A stretch of 64,000 nucleotides of DNA from Eubacterium sp. AF16-48. GTDB taxonomy: Bacteria > Bacillota > Clostridia > Lachnospirales > Lachnospiraceae. Under the pieces are notes generated by a model. It saw nothing but the letters and a program-made list of their open reading frames with translations, had not been told where the DNA came from and did no database searches. Positions 43,020 to 52,226 of the stretch are shown in pieces. Both the position numbers and the translations under genes were made by a program. Each line of letters begins with the position of its first letter. The first letter of the stretch is position 1. The stretch is taken from assembly GCF_003479405.1 (NCBI RefSeq), contig NZ_QUHB01000002.1, forward strand, positions 248,001 through 312,000, in the 5' to 3' direction.

Positions 43020-46000
43020 ATGAAAGTAAACAGACGATTGATTAAGAAAATACTGTCAGTTGTATTGGCAGTAGCAATGACAATCGGAACAGTTAATTTA
43101 CAACCGTTTGTCAGTGAGGTTAAGGCGGCTACAACTATTAAGTTTGTTGGTAACTCGGATGTAGCTAATGACAATGCCAGAGTCTATGTTATTGATGGGG
43201 CGGTATCAGATTCATCTGCGTACAGGAACAGCAATAATGAGATGATTGCCGGTAAGGAGATGACAAGATCGACGACTGAAGATTACACATGGACAGCAGA
43301 AGTTGATTCAGATGTTGTTACTTTTGTAAGAGTATCACCGGTTCAAGACAATGGGGTATCTTATTACTGGAATGATTGGATGAATACTCAAAGAGGAAAC
43401 AATACAGTATATACTGTTACAGCTATGGGAACAGGTGAATGGGGAGACGGAACAGTACCGGAAGTAACGTTCACTTTAGTAAATAAGATATCTGATTCAG
43501 AGAGATTTGCTAATTTTTCAAACTTTGGTGCACAGTTATATCTTCATGATAATGATACAAATACTGACTATAAATTTGAACAGCAGTCAGATGTATCCTT
43601 GTGGACTACATCTATTCCAAAGACTGTAGGAAACAATATACAGATTGAAAGAAGAGGATCAGATGGAGCAGTTTGGGGTAAATGGGGAGCTTTTGACAGA
43701 AAGTCGTATACAAAATATTATATAACGAATTTTAAGGATAGTGACGATACCTCATGTACAGGACAGTGGACTGATCCGAGTGTTTCAGACAGCATTTATG
43801 GTGAACAATTAAGTGATGCTAATTATGGATATAACTTTGATAATTTAAAATTAGAAGGTATGACAGATACAAACTCTGATGAAAGCAGTCGTAGTACGTT
43901 GTTTACAGTACCAGCTGTTATGTATAATTACAAAAAAGGTGGCGGAGCTTCATGGTGGGATCAGTTCCAGAATTTCAATGATGCAATGAAAGCAAGATAT
44001 TGGGGTGAAGGAAAAATGACATACCCGATGGTTACCGGAGCACCTGACAGCAGAAATTATATATTAGAAGGTGGTATTAATGCAGTTGGTTCAAGACCAT
44101 TGTATAAACTAATAGGTCAGGATTCGACTTATTCAATAAATGACAGGTTGTGGTACACAAACCATAATATATCAGGTGATGGAAATGGAAATAATGAAAC
44201 AAGTTTGGTAGGCAGTCCACTTCAGGGGCTGGTTGCACCATATCTTTCAACAAACAGACAGTTGTTATCATCAGAAAATAATGTTATTATGCCATTTTTT
44301 GATGATAATTTCTTAAAAGATTATGCTGACATTTATGGTTCTATGGAAAATCCTATTCAGTTTCCGTTTAGGGTCACAGAGGATGGACATTATATATTTG
44401 ACAGTAAGTCAGGTAAAGATAATGTTTATATGAATTCAGAAGGAAATCTTGTATATAATTCAAGTTCAACTGCAACTATAACAAATCCTTCTGAAAATGC
44501 CAGTGGTGAAGTTGGATTCTTCCCATTTAACACACCTATTTCAGGTAATGTTAATAATAATGCAACTTTGGCTGATTCAAAACCCGGCAAGGAAGATACC
44601 AAGGTAAACTATGGCTTTGGTATGAGACTGGGGATTCCGTTTACGGTATCTGATAAAACAGCAACAGCAAATGCTAAAAGAATTGACTTGGCAAAAACTG
44701 GAGGAAGTAGTTCAGCCGATGCAAAGTATAAAGATTTTAATGTTAAAAACAGTGCAGCTAAGTATGTTGTAGTTAAATTAGCAGAAGCTAGAAATGTTAA
44801 TGTTGATAATATACGAATAAACGGAACTGATTACTGGTTGACAAATGGAAATGCAACAATTACATATCCGGGATTAAGTAAATTCACAGATGAAAATGTT
44901 GTTAGTCTTGATAACAATAATGATGGATACATTTTATTAAAACTTAATGAAACAACTGATATTAACAGCGTATCAGTAGGATATAGGTCATATGTAGATG
45001 ATGCTGTTATGAAGGTGTATGCATTAAGCGATGAAAGTGAAATTACAAATCTTCCTGATATTGTAGAAGATACAGTATTTAGATTCTCAGGAGATGACGA
45101 CTTGTGGGTATATGTTGACGGAAAATTAGCACTTGATGTTGGTGGTGCCCATGGACGTGCAACAGGTAGCATTAACTTTACAACAGGTGAGGTTAATGTT
45201 GACAATCCATATAAGGTTACAGATACAGGAATTGAGAAAGCAACAGCCAGTTCAGTACAGGATTGGATAAAAAATCTTGATAGAAGTAAGACACATACAT
45301 TGTCAGTTTTCTATATGGAACGAGGCTTGTATGATTCAAACCTTATGATTGACTTCAACTTGGACGCTGTTGATTTAACGCAGAAGAATGGTCTTACAGT
45401 TACAAATACAATGGATTTATCTAATATCCAGAAAACATTGCAGAACACCGTTTCAGGAATTATGGAAAAAGATAAATTCACTTATGATGTTAGTGATTTA
45501 TCAGACACAACTAAGACATTATTTGAAAACAACAGTATTTCATTTGGCGGAAACGGAACTGTTACACAGACAGAAGAAATTGACGGCTCTACAGAAAATG
45601 GTATACGTGGTGATAAGGTATCAATAAAGCAAAAAGAAGATAAGCGTTTTGATACATCATATTCCATAACTGATGGAGATGGTGAAAAGTTTGCAGAAAA
45701 TGTATCAGGCTTAGAGGCAAATGATGGGCGTACTGATGGACAGAACAGTGTGACTATTCAGAATAAAACAGCTGCTGCAGCAGGTGAGGATGTAAGCATT
45801 AAGGTTGATTACTTAAATGCTGCTAAGGCGACAGGTTTCTCTGTAGCTAAGGAATTTGTTGGTACAGAAAGTGCTTCAGCATATACATTTGAAGTTAAGT
45901 ATACACAGTTATTTGGAGCTTCTAATGAGACCTATGGGTTAAGCGGTTCTTTAGCAGGGGTATCATATACAGTATATGATAGTGATACCAATGCAAAAAT

Positions 46001-49000
46001 TGGAGATAAAACCGTATCAGCAGACAGCACTATTGAGATTAGTGCCGGACAGAAAGCTGTATTTACAGGTATTCCGGTAAATACAAAGATTAAAGTTACA
46101 GAGTTAAATGCAACAAAAACATTTAAGAATGTAAAGGTTTCAGGCTCAGAGGAGTCGGTTGAAAATGCTACATTCACAACAAATGATGGAACAATGGCAA
46201 CTCTTGCATATACAAATGAACCTGAATTTGTATTTACAAATACAGAGGCGGATATGAAGAGACTTGTATATTATACAGAGATTGGTAAAACAACTAATTT
46301 ACCATTGCCGGCTGAGTTTACACATAAGACAACTAAAGAAGGTCAGTCTGGAACAACAACTACAGTTAGTCATGAAAAGACATCTTCTATAGCTATGGAT
46401 AACACAGTAAGTAATGGCATGGCAACTGGTTTAACAACAATATCGAATGTTCAGGCTACTATAAACGGAAGTAATGAACATAAGCTGAAGATAACATCTC
46501 CTGGAAAAGGAGGTTATGGAATTGAGTCTATAACAATTAATAATACTACTTATGGTTATACAGCAATTAAAAATCAGTATTTAACAGGAACCAGCAGTGG
46601 CGATTTAGATAATATGCTTATGAATATAGATGGATCAATAATCATTCCGTTTACAATGACAAATGATGGAGATGTTAATGTGTCTATAAGATATAAAGGA
46701 TGGAATTGTTCATATGTATGGCCTGTAGTATTGGATGAAGGTGTTACTACAACAGTAACAACTCCGGGAACAGAGTCAGTAACATATAATGATTACACTC
46801 TTGAAAATGCTTCATCAGACATTACATTTACACATAATGCAGATGCTTCTAACAAGGCAGAAGTTACATGGGAGAATGGTGATGTTAGCAACGAATCAAG
46901 CATTAATAAGATGACATTTACATCAAAACATGTAGGTTATGATAAGTTTGTTCTTAAGTTAGCAGATAATGTTAATAACGGAACACAGAAAGTAGAAGTA
47001 GTAGTTTATAACTATAATGTAAATGATAAAGTTTACGTTTTAGATTACGGTTTAAAGACAGACTTGTTTGCTGATACTAATGGTATCTTAGGTGGTACAA
47101 CACCTTATAATTATGATAAGAACTTTAGTGTTACAAATAAATCAATTTTGCAGGATGATACAGACGCAGATGGATATACAGTATTAGGTATGTCTGATAG
47201 CACAGTTGGTGCTAATTACAAGAATTCACTTAATTATACATATAGTGATGGCGAGTTTAAGAACCAGATGGACTTCAATCAGGCAACAGCATTATGGGCT
47301 GATTCAAAGCTTATGTACACACCTAAGAAGTTCATGAGTGATGTAGATACTTTCTATATGGGAGTTCAGGTTACAAAGGACGGCGTTGCATCAGGTGCAT
47401 CTGATTTAGATGCTTCAAATGCTACACCGGTTATGACATCCAAGGTAGAAGTAATGCCGGCTAATATTGTGTATTATGAGGATAACTTCTCTAATATTGG
47501 AACAGATGAAAATATTGATTCTAAGAGCGGGATTATTTATTCAGGAAATGTAACAATTAATGGTGAGACAAAAGACAGTTCACAGTCTAATGCATTGGAT
47601 ATGCAGTACGGATATGATCCGGCATATGAAGATGAAAGTTACGGTAATAGTAATGGAAGCTCACACGAGTTAGGTAAATCTGCTATGGCAGCCTTTGAGT
47701 TCAAGGGTACAGGATTTGATATTGTAAGTAGAACAAATCGTTCAACAGGAGTTATTGTTGTAAGCGTATACAACAAGACAGATGATACAAAGATAACTAA
47801 AAACAATGGTATGTTAATTGTTCAGAATGGATGGAGTAACCTTGTTAAGAGTATGATTATTGATACATCATACGAAAATGGTGATTTGTATCAGGTTCCA
47901 GTAATAACATGGAGAAATGATACAGGAGAAGCTGGTGACTATATTGTTACTATAACTTCACTTAAAGGAAATAATTCAGAAGCAAAGAGTGTATTTATTG
48001 ACGGAATCAGAATTTATAATCCGGCTAAGGGTAACTCAACAGCTGAAGGTAAATATGATGATAACAATGAGTTAGGTGCAACAGTAAGCGAAATAAAACA
48101 GCTTATATTAGGAGCAAACTTTAAGTTTAATTATGATGACCCATTGAGTTCAACATATGATAAACAGGGAGTTATTTCCTTAGCTAAGTATACAGGAAAT
48201 GGAGCAGCCTTCCTTACAGGTAAGTCGGTAGTAGAATCCTTTAACGGATACAATACAGATAACACTAAGGAGTTGGATCCAAACACAACTAAGGATATGA
48301 TGACATATGCAGTAAGTGGACCAAACAATGAATTGTATTTAAGTGCAGGATATGGTTTGGCATTTATGTATGACAATTTAGAGGGTTACACAGGAAATTC
48401 CAAGACAATTCAGGTTGGAATAAAGAATGTTAAGGGAAGTGAACTTAAACTTCAGTACTTAAAGGAAGTTAATAACAGTGCTGTATGGACAGATATTGCT
48501 ACAATTAAATCAGCAACAGAGTTGTATTATAAACTTGATACACTTGGAGATAAGTATGATGGAAAGTTGTACTTAAGAGTTGCAGGTGGTGACGGATATG
48601 TTTCATTAACATGCATGAAAGTCGTAGGATACAAATTAAGTCCGGTAACAGCAACTACAGTTGAAGATAAAGGTGTTAAATCAGAATTAAATCCTACTGA
48701 TGTAGTTATAAAGGCAGGATATAATACAAAATCAGATAGTTTTATTAAAGACAGATATGCCATGGTTAAGGTAACAACACCTGTGGCAGTAGATGATATC
48801 AAAGTATTTGATGCAAATGGAAAAGAAGTAACACTTACAACAGCTTCAAGTAAGACAGTTGATGGTGGACTAGAATGGACTCTCAAGTTCAAAGCAAGTA
48901 AGACAGAAAACATAAAGGCAAGTACAATGTATATTGTTGGATATGATGAAGAAGGATACAGATCTGAAAAGTTTGGATTTGATGGAAAGGTGGTACAGGA

Positions 49001-49004
49001 ATAA
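43020..49004 (+). CDS. Giant secreted fibro-slime-domain protein (1,994 aa)
   Basis: A signal peptide (about 1-37, ending Val-Lys-Ala-Ala) is followed by a long beta-rich region. Residues about 679-790 match the fibro-slime domain, a PA14-related carbohydrate- or surface-binding fold: Phe-Arg-Phe-Ser-Gly-Asp-Asp-Asp-Leu-Trp-Val-Tyr-Val-Asp-Gly, then His-Gly and a final Met-Ile-Asp-Phe. Residues about 935-1080 resemble a transthyretin-like or DUF5979-type module. A carbohydrate-binding-like part lies at about 1527-1663. There is no LPxTG motif or membrane tail. The stop codon overlaps the next start (TAATG), so translation is coupled to the 79-residue peptide, an unusual pairing. Confidence 0.82.
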   Translation: MKVNRRLIKKILSVVLAVAMTIGTVNLQPFVSEVKAATTIKFVGNSDVANDNARVYVIDGAVSDSSAYRNSNNEMIAGKEMTRSTTEDYTWTAEVDSDVVTFVRVSPVQDNGVSYYWNDWMNTQRGNNTVYTVTAMGTGEWGDGTVPEVTFTLVNKISDSERFANFSNFGAQLYLHDNDTNTDYKFEQQSDVSLWTTSIPKTVGNNIQIERRGSDGAVWGKWGAFDRKSYTKYYITNFKDSDDTSCTGQWTDPSVSDSIYGEQLSDANYGYNFDNLKLEGMTDTNSDESSRSTLFTVPAVMYNYKKGGGASWWDQFQNFNDAMKARYWGEGKMTYPMVTGAPDSRNYILEGGINAVGSRPLYKLIGQDSTYSINDRLWYTNHNISGDGNGNNETSLVGSPLQGLVAPYLSTNRQLLSSENNVIMPFFDDNFLKDYADIYGSMENPIQFPFRVTEDGHYIFDSKSGKDNVYMNSEGNLVYNSSSTATITNPSENASGEVGFFPFNTPISGNVNNNATLADSKPGKEDTKVNYGFGMRLGIPFTVSDKTATANAKRIDLAKTGGSSSADAKYKDFNVKNSAAKYVVVKLAEARNVNVDNIRINGTDYWLTNGNATITYPGLSKFTDENVVSLDNNNDGYILLKLNETTDINSVSVGYRSYVDDAVMKVYALSDESEITNLPDIVEDTVFRFSGDDDLWVYVDGKLALDVGGAHGRATGSINFTTGEVNVDNPYKVTDTGIEKATASSVQDWIKNLDRSKTHTLSVFYMERGLYDSNLMIDFNLDAVDLTQKNGLTVTNTMDLSNIQKTLQNTVSGIMEKDKFTYDVSDLSDTTKTLFENNSISFGGNGTVTQTEEIDGSTENGIRGDKVSIKQKEDKRFDTSYSITDGDGEKFAENVSGLEANDGRTDGQNSVTIQNKTAAAAGEDVSIKVDYLNAAKATGFSVAKEFVGTESASAYTFEVKYTQLFGASNETYGLSGSLAGVSYTVYDSDTNAKIGDKTVSADSTIEISAGQKAVFTGIPVNTKIKVTELNATKTFKNVKVSGSEESVENATFTTNDGTMATLAYTNEPEFVFTNTEADMKRLVYYTEIGKTTNLPLPAEFTHKTTKEGQSGTTTTVSHEKTSSIAMDNTVSNGMATGLTTISNVQATINGSNEHKLKITSPGKGGYGIESITINNTTYGYTAIKNQYLTGTSSGDLDNMLMNIDGSIIIPFTMTNDGDVNVSIRYKGWNCSYVWPVVLDEGVTTTVTTPGTESVTYNDYTLENASSDITFTHNADASNKAEVTWENGDVSNESSINKMTFTSKHVGYDKFVLKLADNVNNGTQKVEVVVYNYNVNDKVYVLDYGLKTDLFADTNGILGGTTPYNYDKNFSVTNKSILQDDTDADGYTVLGMSDSTVGANYKNSLNYTYSDGEFKNQMDFNQATALWADSKLMYTPKKFMSDVDTFYMGVQVTKDGVASGASDLDASNATPVMTSKVEVMPANIVYYEDNFSNIGTDENIDSKSGIIYSGNVTINGETKDSSQSNALDMQYGYDPAYEDESYGNSNGSSHELGKSAMAAFEFKGTGFDIVSRTNRSTGVIVVSVYNKTDDTKITKNNGMLIVQNGWSNLVKSMIIDTSYENGDLYQVPVITWRNDTGEAGDYIVTITSLKGNNSEAKSVFIDGIRIYNPAKGNSTAEGKYDDNNELGATVSEIKQLILGANFKFNYDDPLSSTYDKQGVISLAKYTGNGAAFLTGKSVVESFNGYNTDNTKELDPNTTKDMMTYAVSGPNNELYLSAGYGLAFMYDNLEGYTGNSKTIQVGIKNVKGSELKLQYLKEVNNSAVWTDIATIKSATELYYKLDTLGDKYDGKLYLRVAGGDGYVSLTCMKVVGYKLSPVTATTVEDKGVKSELNPTDVVIKAGYNTKSDSFIKDRYAMVKVTTPVAVDDIKVFDANGKEVTLTTASSKTVDGGLEWTLKFKASKTENIKASTMYIVGYDEEGYRSEKFGFDGKVVQE

Positions 49005-49243
49005 TGAAGAAATATAGTAAACCTGAAATCTGCATTGAAAAGTTTGATATGGATATTGAGATTTTAGCAACTGTAGAGATGGGATCAGATTTATATAATG
49101 AATTAAAAGATACGTATAAGTCAACAATGGTACCGGCAGGTGCACCTGAAACAGATGAGGCATTTGAAGCATGGGTAAAGAGTATGGGATATGACACACC
49201 TACTAGTGGATTGTGTTACTTTACTCCGACTATGCCATCATAA
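49004..49243 (+). CDS. Putative RiPP precursor peptide (79 aa)
   Basis: The peptide starts Met-Lys-Lys-Tyr-Ser-Lys-Pro-Glu and has a Phe-Asp-Met-Asp-Ile-Glu-Ile-Leu-Ala leader segment, the style of precursor peptides in clostridial radical SAM clusters. The C-terminal part is Gly-, Pro- and Thr-rich with a single Cys (C71) within Gly-Leu-Cys-Tyr-Phe-Thr-Pro. The other Cys (C10) lies in the presumed leader. Its start overlaps the stop of the fibro-slime gene. A strong hairpin follows, then a kinase-like gene and a radical SAM/SPASM gene. That arrangement is the main evidence; the modification and mature product are unknown. It could instead be a small coupled partner of the giant protein. Confidence 0.6.
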   Translation: MKKYSKPEICIEKFDMDIEILATVEMGSDLYNELKDTYKSTMVPAGAPETDEAFEAWVKSMGYDTPTSGLCYFTPTMPS

Positions 49244-49256
49244 GATAATAAAAAGG

Positions 49257-49292
49257 AAAACCCTTTCCTGACTTTTGTCGGGAAAGGGTTTT
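49257..49292 (+). terminator. Strong terminator/attenuator after the peptide gene
   Basis: A 16-bp stem with one G-T pair (49257-49272 with 49277-49292) and a TTTT loop; the right arm ends in TTTT. Placed between peptide and enzyme genes, it would make peptide transcripts more abundant than enzyme transcripts. The purine-rich right arm, GGGAAAGGG, is also the only ribosome-site-like sequence before the next start (49302). Confidence 0.85.
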
Positions 49293-49301
49293 ATAAATAA
49301 T

Positions 49302-50156
49302 ATGGATATAAAAATTAATTTAGCAGGATTAATAATTGAAATTGAAGGATTCCCTTATAAGGAGGTACCCGAAAATATGGTGCCTTTTATATGTAACAAT
49401 GAAAAGGAAGCAGATTTCAAATATAGAATCATGGTGGAAAGTGAGTTGAAGAGTGATAAAGGCACTCTGATATTTGAAAACAATATCAGAAAAATATATA
49501 TAAACAACAGCAAATATTTTGTTTATTTCAGTTACAAAATGGGAGATGACAGTAGTCTGGAAATAAGTACAGTGTTTGACATAGAATCAAAGGAAGCACA
49601 AATTTATGTTGATAGAAAGTTTATTGAATTAACTAATGGTCCAGGACTTTTAATGAGTAGCCTTGATATTGATTTGGTTTTACTTCTTTTCAACCGCATT
49701 ATTATGCATGCTTCCGTAGTTGAATATCAAAATCAGGCAATCCTTTTTAGTGGACCTTCAGAGATTGGAAAATCAACTCAGGCAAACTTGTGGAAAAAAT
49801 ACATGAATGCTGATATACTTAATGGTGACAGGGCTACTATAGATATTTCTAAGGATATTACTAATGTTTATGGTTCTCCTTATGCAGGAAGTTCTAAGAT
49901 ATATAGAAATGAGTCTGCACCTATTAAAGCAATTATTTTGCTTAAACAGGGAGAAAAAAATTCTATCAGGCAGTTGGTGGGAATGGAATTGTATAGAAAT
50001 ATGTTTCCACGATTTTCTCTTGCCAGATGGGATGATAAGCTGTCAAATATTAGCATGAATATTATAGAAGAAATTATTAGCAGGATACCGGTATATGAAT
50101 TAACCTGTCTGCCGGACGAAGAAGCAGTAAAGTTAGTTTGTGATACGGTATTTTAA
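49302..50156 (+). CDS. HPr-kinase-like ATPase (284 aa)
   Basis: I start at ATG 49302, since the upstream TTG frame runs through the hairpin. The N-terminal half is beta-rich without a clear motif. The C-terminal half is an HPr kinase/phosphorylase-like P-loop domain: His-Ala-Ser-Val-Val, then Walker A GPSEIGKST (G151-T159) and Leu-Asn-Gly-Asp-Arg near 176. Related proteins (the ScmC type) sit in peptide-modification cassettes with radical SAM enzymes. The likely role is ATP-dependent modification, or handling of the peptide at 49004, but the substrate is unproved. The next gene starts 14 bp later. Confidence 0.75.
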   Translation: MDIKINLAGLIIEIEGFPYKEVPENMVPFICNNEKEADFKYRIMVESELKSDKGTLIFENNIRKIYINNSKYFVYFSYKMGDDSSLEISTVFDIESKEAQIYVDRKFIELTNGPGLLMSSLDIDLVLLLFNRIIMHASVVEYQNQAILFSGPSEIGKSTQANLWKKYMNADILNGDRATIDISKDITNVYGSPYAGSSKIYRNESAPIKAIILLKQGEKNSIRQLVGMELYRNMFPRFSLARWDDKLSNISMNIIEEIISRIPVYELTCLPDEEAVKLVCDTVF

Positions 50157-50170
50157 TAAGGAGAAATTTT

Positions 50171-51328
50171 GTGAGTGATTTGAATAATCCTTTTAAGCCT
50201 AACCTTAGAACCGGTTTGTATTTAAAAGCCATGAAGGACAGGGCACCGATACATGGTTCTTTTGAATTGACACCCAGATGTAATCTGAATTGTAAAATGT
50301 GCTACATCAGAATGTCTGAGAAGGAAATGTGTAGTGCCGGCAGGGAATGGACGGCAAATCAATGGATAGATTTTGGAAAAGTGTGCAGGGATAAGGGCAT
50401 GCTGTTTCTTTTACTTACAGGTGGGGAGCCTTTTTTTAGAAAGGATTTTAAAGAGATATATACTGAATTGAATAAAATGGGATTTATAATTACCATTAAT
50501 TCTAATGGCATATTAATTACTGATGAGGTTGTCTGTTGGCTGAAAAAATGTCCACCATCAAAAATCAGAATAACTTTATATGGTGGAAGTAATGAAACTT
50601 ACAGTCGTTTATGTGGTGATTCCCATGGATTTGATAAGGTGACCGCTGCCATTGACAGGTTGCTTGAAGCGGGAATAGCGGTAGCATTAAATGCCAGCTT
50701 CACACCTTACAATGTATGCGATATAGAGGCTATATACGATTTTGCAAAGAAGCGGAAATTAAAAGTTAAGCCTATGGTGTATATGTTTCCACCTATCAGA
50801 CGCTTTGAAAGTGAAAATAAGGTTTTAAGATTCACGGAAGAAGAAGCAGGACAGGCACTTTTTAGAACCAAAAAGGCTGAAATGGATAGTGGAGTTTTGT
50901 ATTGGTTTATTAAAAGAATGCAACAGGGTTTTAGAGCAGATGAAGATGACGGTTGCATTGTGGCTGAGGAAGAAAACATGGGGTGCATAGCAGGAAAATG
51001 TTCTTTCTGGATTACATGGGATGGACGTATGACACCTTGTGGAATGATGAATCAGCCTGTTGTAAATCCCAAAGAAAAATCCTTTGATGAGTGCTGGGAT
51101 TACATAGTGAAGGAAACTGACAAGATCTTTTTACCCAAAGCCTGCACCCGGTGTGAGCATAGAAATGCATGTACCGTTTGTGGAGCTTTAGCTGTTGCAG
51201 AAGGTCATGGTGATTCCACGGTAAAACCGGAATATTTGTGTGGAATAACCGATGAGTACCTAAGACAATGCCAGAGTTTTGTAAGTAATATTGAATCATT
51301 AGTAAAGGCGGAGAATGAAGATGAATAG
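50171..51328 (+). CDS. Radical SAM/SPASM peptide-modifying enzyme (385 aa)
   Basis: A GTG start follows AAGGAGA. The radical SAM cluster is C37-x3-C41-x2-C44 (CNLNCKMC), followed by Thr-Gly-Gly-Glu-Pro, the SAM-binding motif. The C-terminal SPASM region (about 277-365) has Gly-Cys, Lys-Cys, Thr-Pro-Cys-Gly and Cys-x2-Cys-x5-Cys-x2-Cys, enough for auxiliary iron-sulfur clusters. Such enzymes cross-link or epimerise RiPP precursors. Gene order with the peptide and the ATPase supports that role. The product chemistry cannot be read from sequence. Confidence 0.88.
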   Translation: MSDLNNPFKPNLRTGLYLKAMKDRAPIHGSFELTPRCNLNCKMCYIRMSEKEMCSAGREWTANQWIDFGKVCRDKGMLFLLLTGGEPFFRKDFKEIYTELNKMGFIITINSNGILITDEVVCWLKKCPPSKIRITLYGGSNETYSRLCGDSHGFDKVTAAIDRLLEAGIAVALNASFTPYNVCDIEAIYDFAKKRKLKVKPMVYMFPPIRRFESENKVLRFTEEEAGQALFRTKKAEMDSGVLYWFIKRMQQGFRADEDDGCIVAEEENMGCIAGKCSFWITWDGRMTPCGMMNQPVVNPKEKSFDECWDYIVKETDKIFLPKACTRCEHRNACTVCGALAVAEGHGDSTVKPEYLCGITDEYLRQCQSFVSNIESLVKAENEDE

Positions 51329-52214
51329 CAAAAATAAAAAGATAATTGTAATTGTTATAGTTGTTTGTGTGGTGCTACTGTTAGTAGGAACTATACTGTT
51401 TTTTAAAAACGCCAATAATAACAAGAGCGAAGTAGAAAGCATGAAAAAAGAAGCACAAAAGAATACTGCTTTAAGCCCTGAGAAATTAGAAAGCATAACT
51501 AATAATGTAACCAGAGTAGAGGACTATGTAGAGCCGGGAAAGAATACATTGGAAGTTGACAAAATTCAGGGATTTACAACTAAAAAAAGCGTAAAAAATT
51601 CTACAACTAATCAGAAAGATAAGAAAAGTAATAAAGACGATAAAAAAAGTGAAAAGGTAGAATTATCAGACAGCAATCTCATTATTGAAAAAGTGGGAAG
51701 TTATACAGGAAATTATTTAGAGGATGGCAGCGATGAGCCTATAGAAAAGGTGGCAGCCATTATTATATCCAATACATCTGACAAGATGTTACAGGTAGGT
51801 GATATTACCTTTAAAGTTAGTGACAAGGAAAATGCTACCTTCAGAGTAACTAATCTGTTGCCTCATACATCGGCTTTGGTGTTGGAATCTAATAAGAGAA
51901 AATACAGTGATAAGGACGATTATTCTTACGGAAATGTAGTTAATGCCTACTTAGATGCCCCGGATTTGTTAGAGGATAAGTTTGAAGTAATTAAGGAAAA
52001 CGGAAATCTCAAGCTTAAAAACAAAACAGACAAAACCTATAAGAAGGTATATGTTTATTATAAATATGTGCAGTCAGGTGGAGCATTTATGGGAGGTATA
52101 ACTTACAGAGTGCCCTTTGAAAACATAGAAGGTAAGAAAACTGTTACATCAGTGGCTAATCATTTTAGTGCCAATACCAGTGTAATAGTGGATGTACAAA
52201 TAGCAGAGGAATAG
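51321..52214 (+). CDS. Membrane-anchored exported protein (297 aa)
   Basis: I choose ATG 51321: GGAG at 51310-51313 is too close to ATG 51315. The start overlaps the end of the radical SAM gene by 8 bp, so translation is coupled. A single N-terminal membrane helix (about residues 8-28) is followed by a charged Lys/Ser/Asp-rich spacer and, from about 115, a beta-rich domain with several aromatic strands. The topology suggests an anchor plus an extracellular domain. It may help to export or display the modified peptide or the neighbouring surface proteins. No family is recognised. Confidence 0.65.
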   Translation: MNSKNKKIIVIVIVVCVVLLLVGTILFFKNANNNKSEVESMKKEAQKNTALSPEKLESITNNVTRVEDYVEPGKNTLEVDKIQGFTTKKSVKNSTTNQKDKKSNKDDKKSEKVELSDSNLIIEKVGSYTGNYLEDGSDEPIEKVAAIIISNTSDKMLQVGDITFKVSDKENATFRVTNLLPHTSALVLESNKRKYSDKDDYSYGNVVNAYLDAPDLLEDKFEVIKENGNLKLKNKTDKTYKKVYVYYKYVQSGGAFMGGITYRVPFENIEGKKTVTSVANHFSANTSVIVDVQIAEE

Positions 52215-52226
52215 GAGAGTAAGGTT

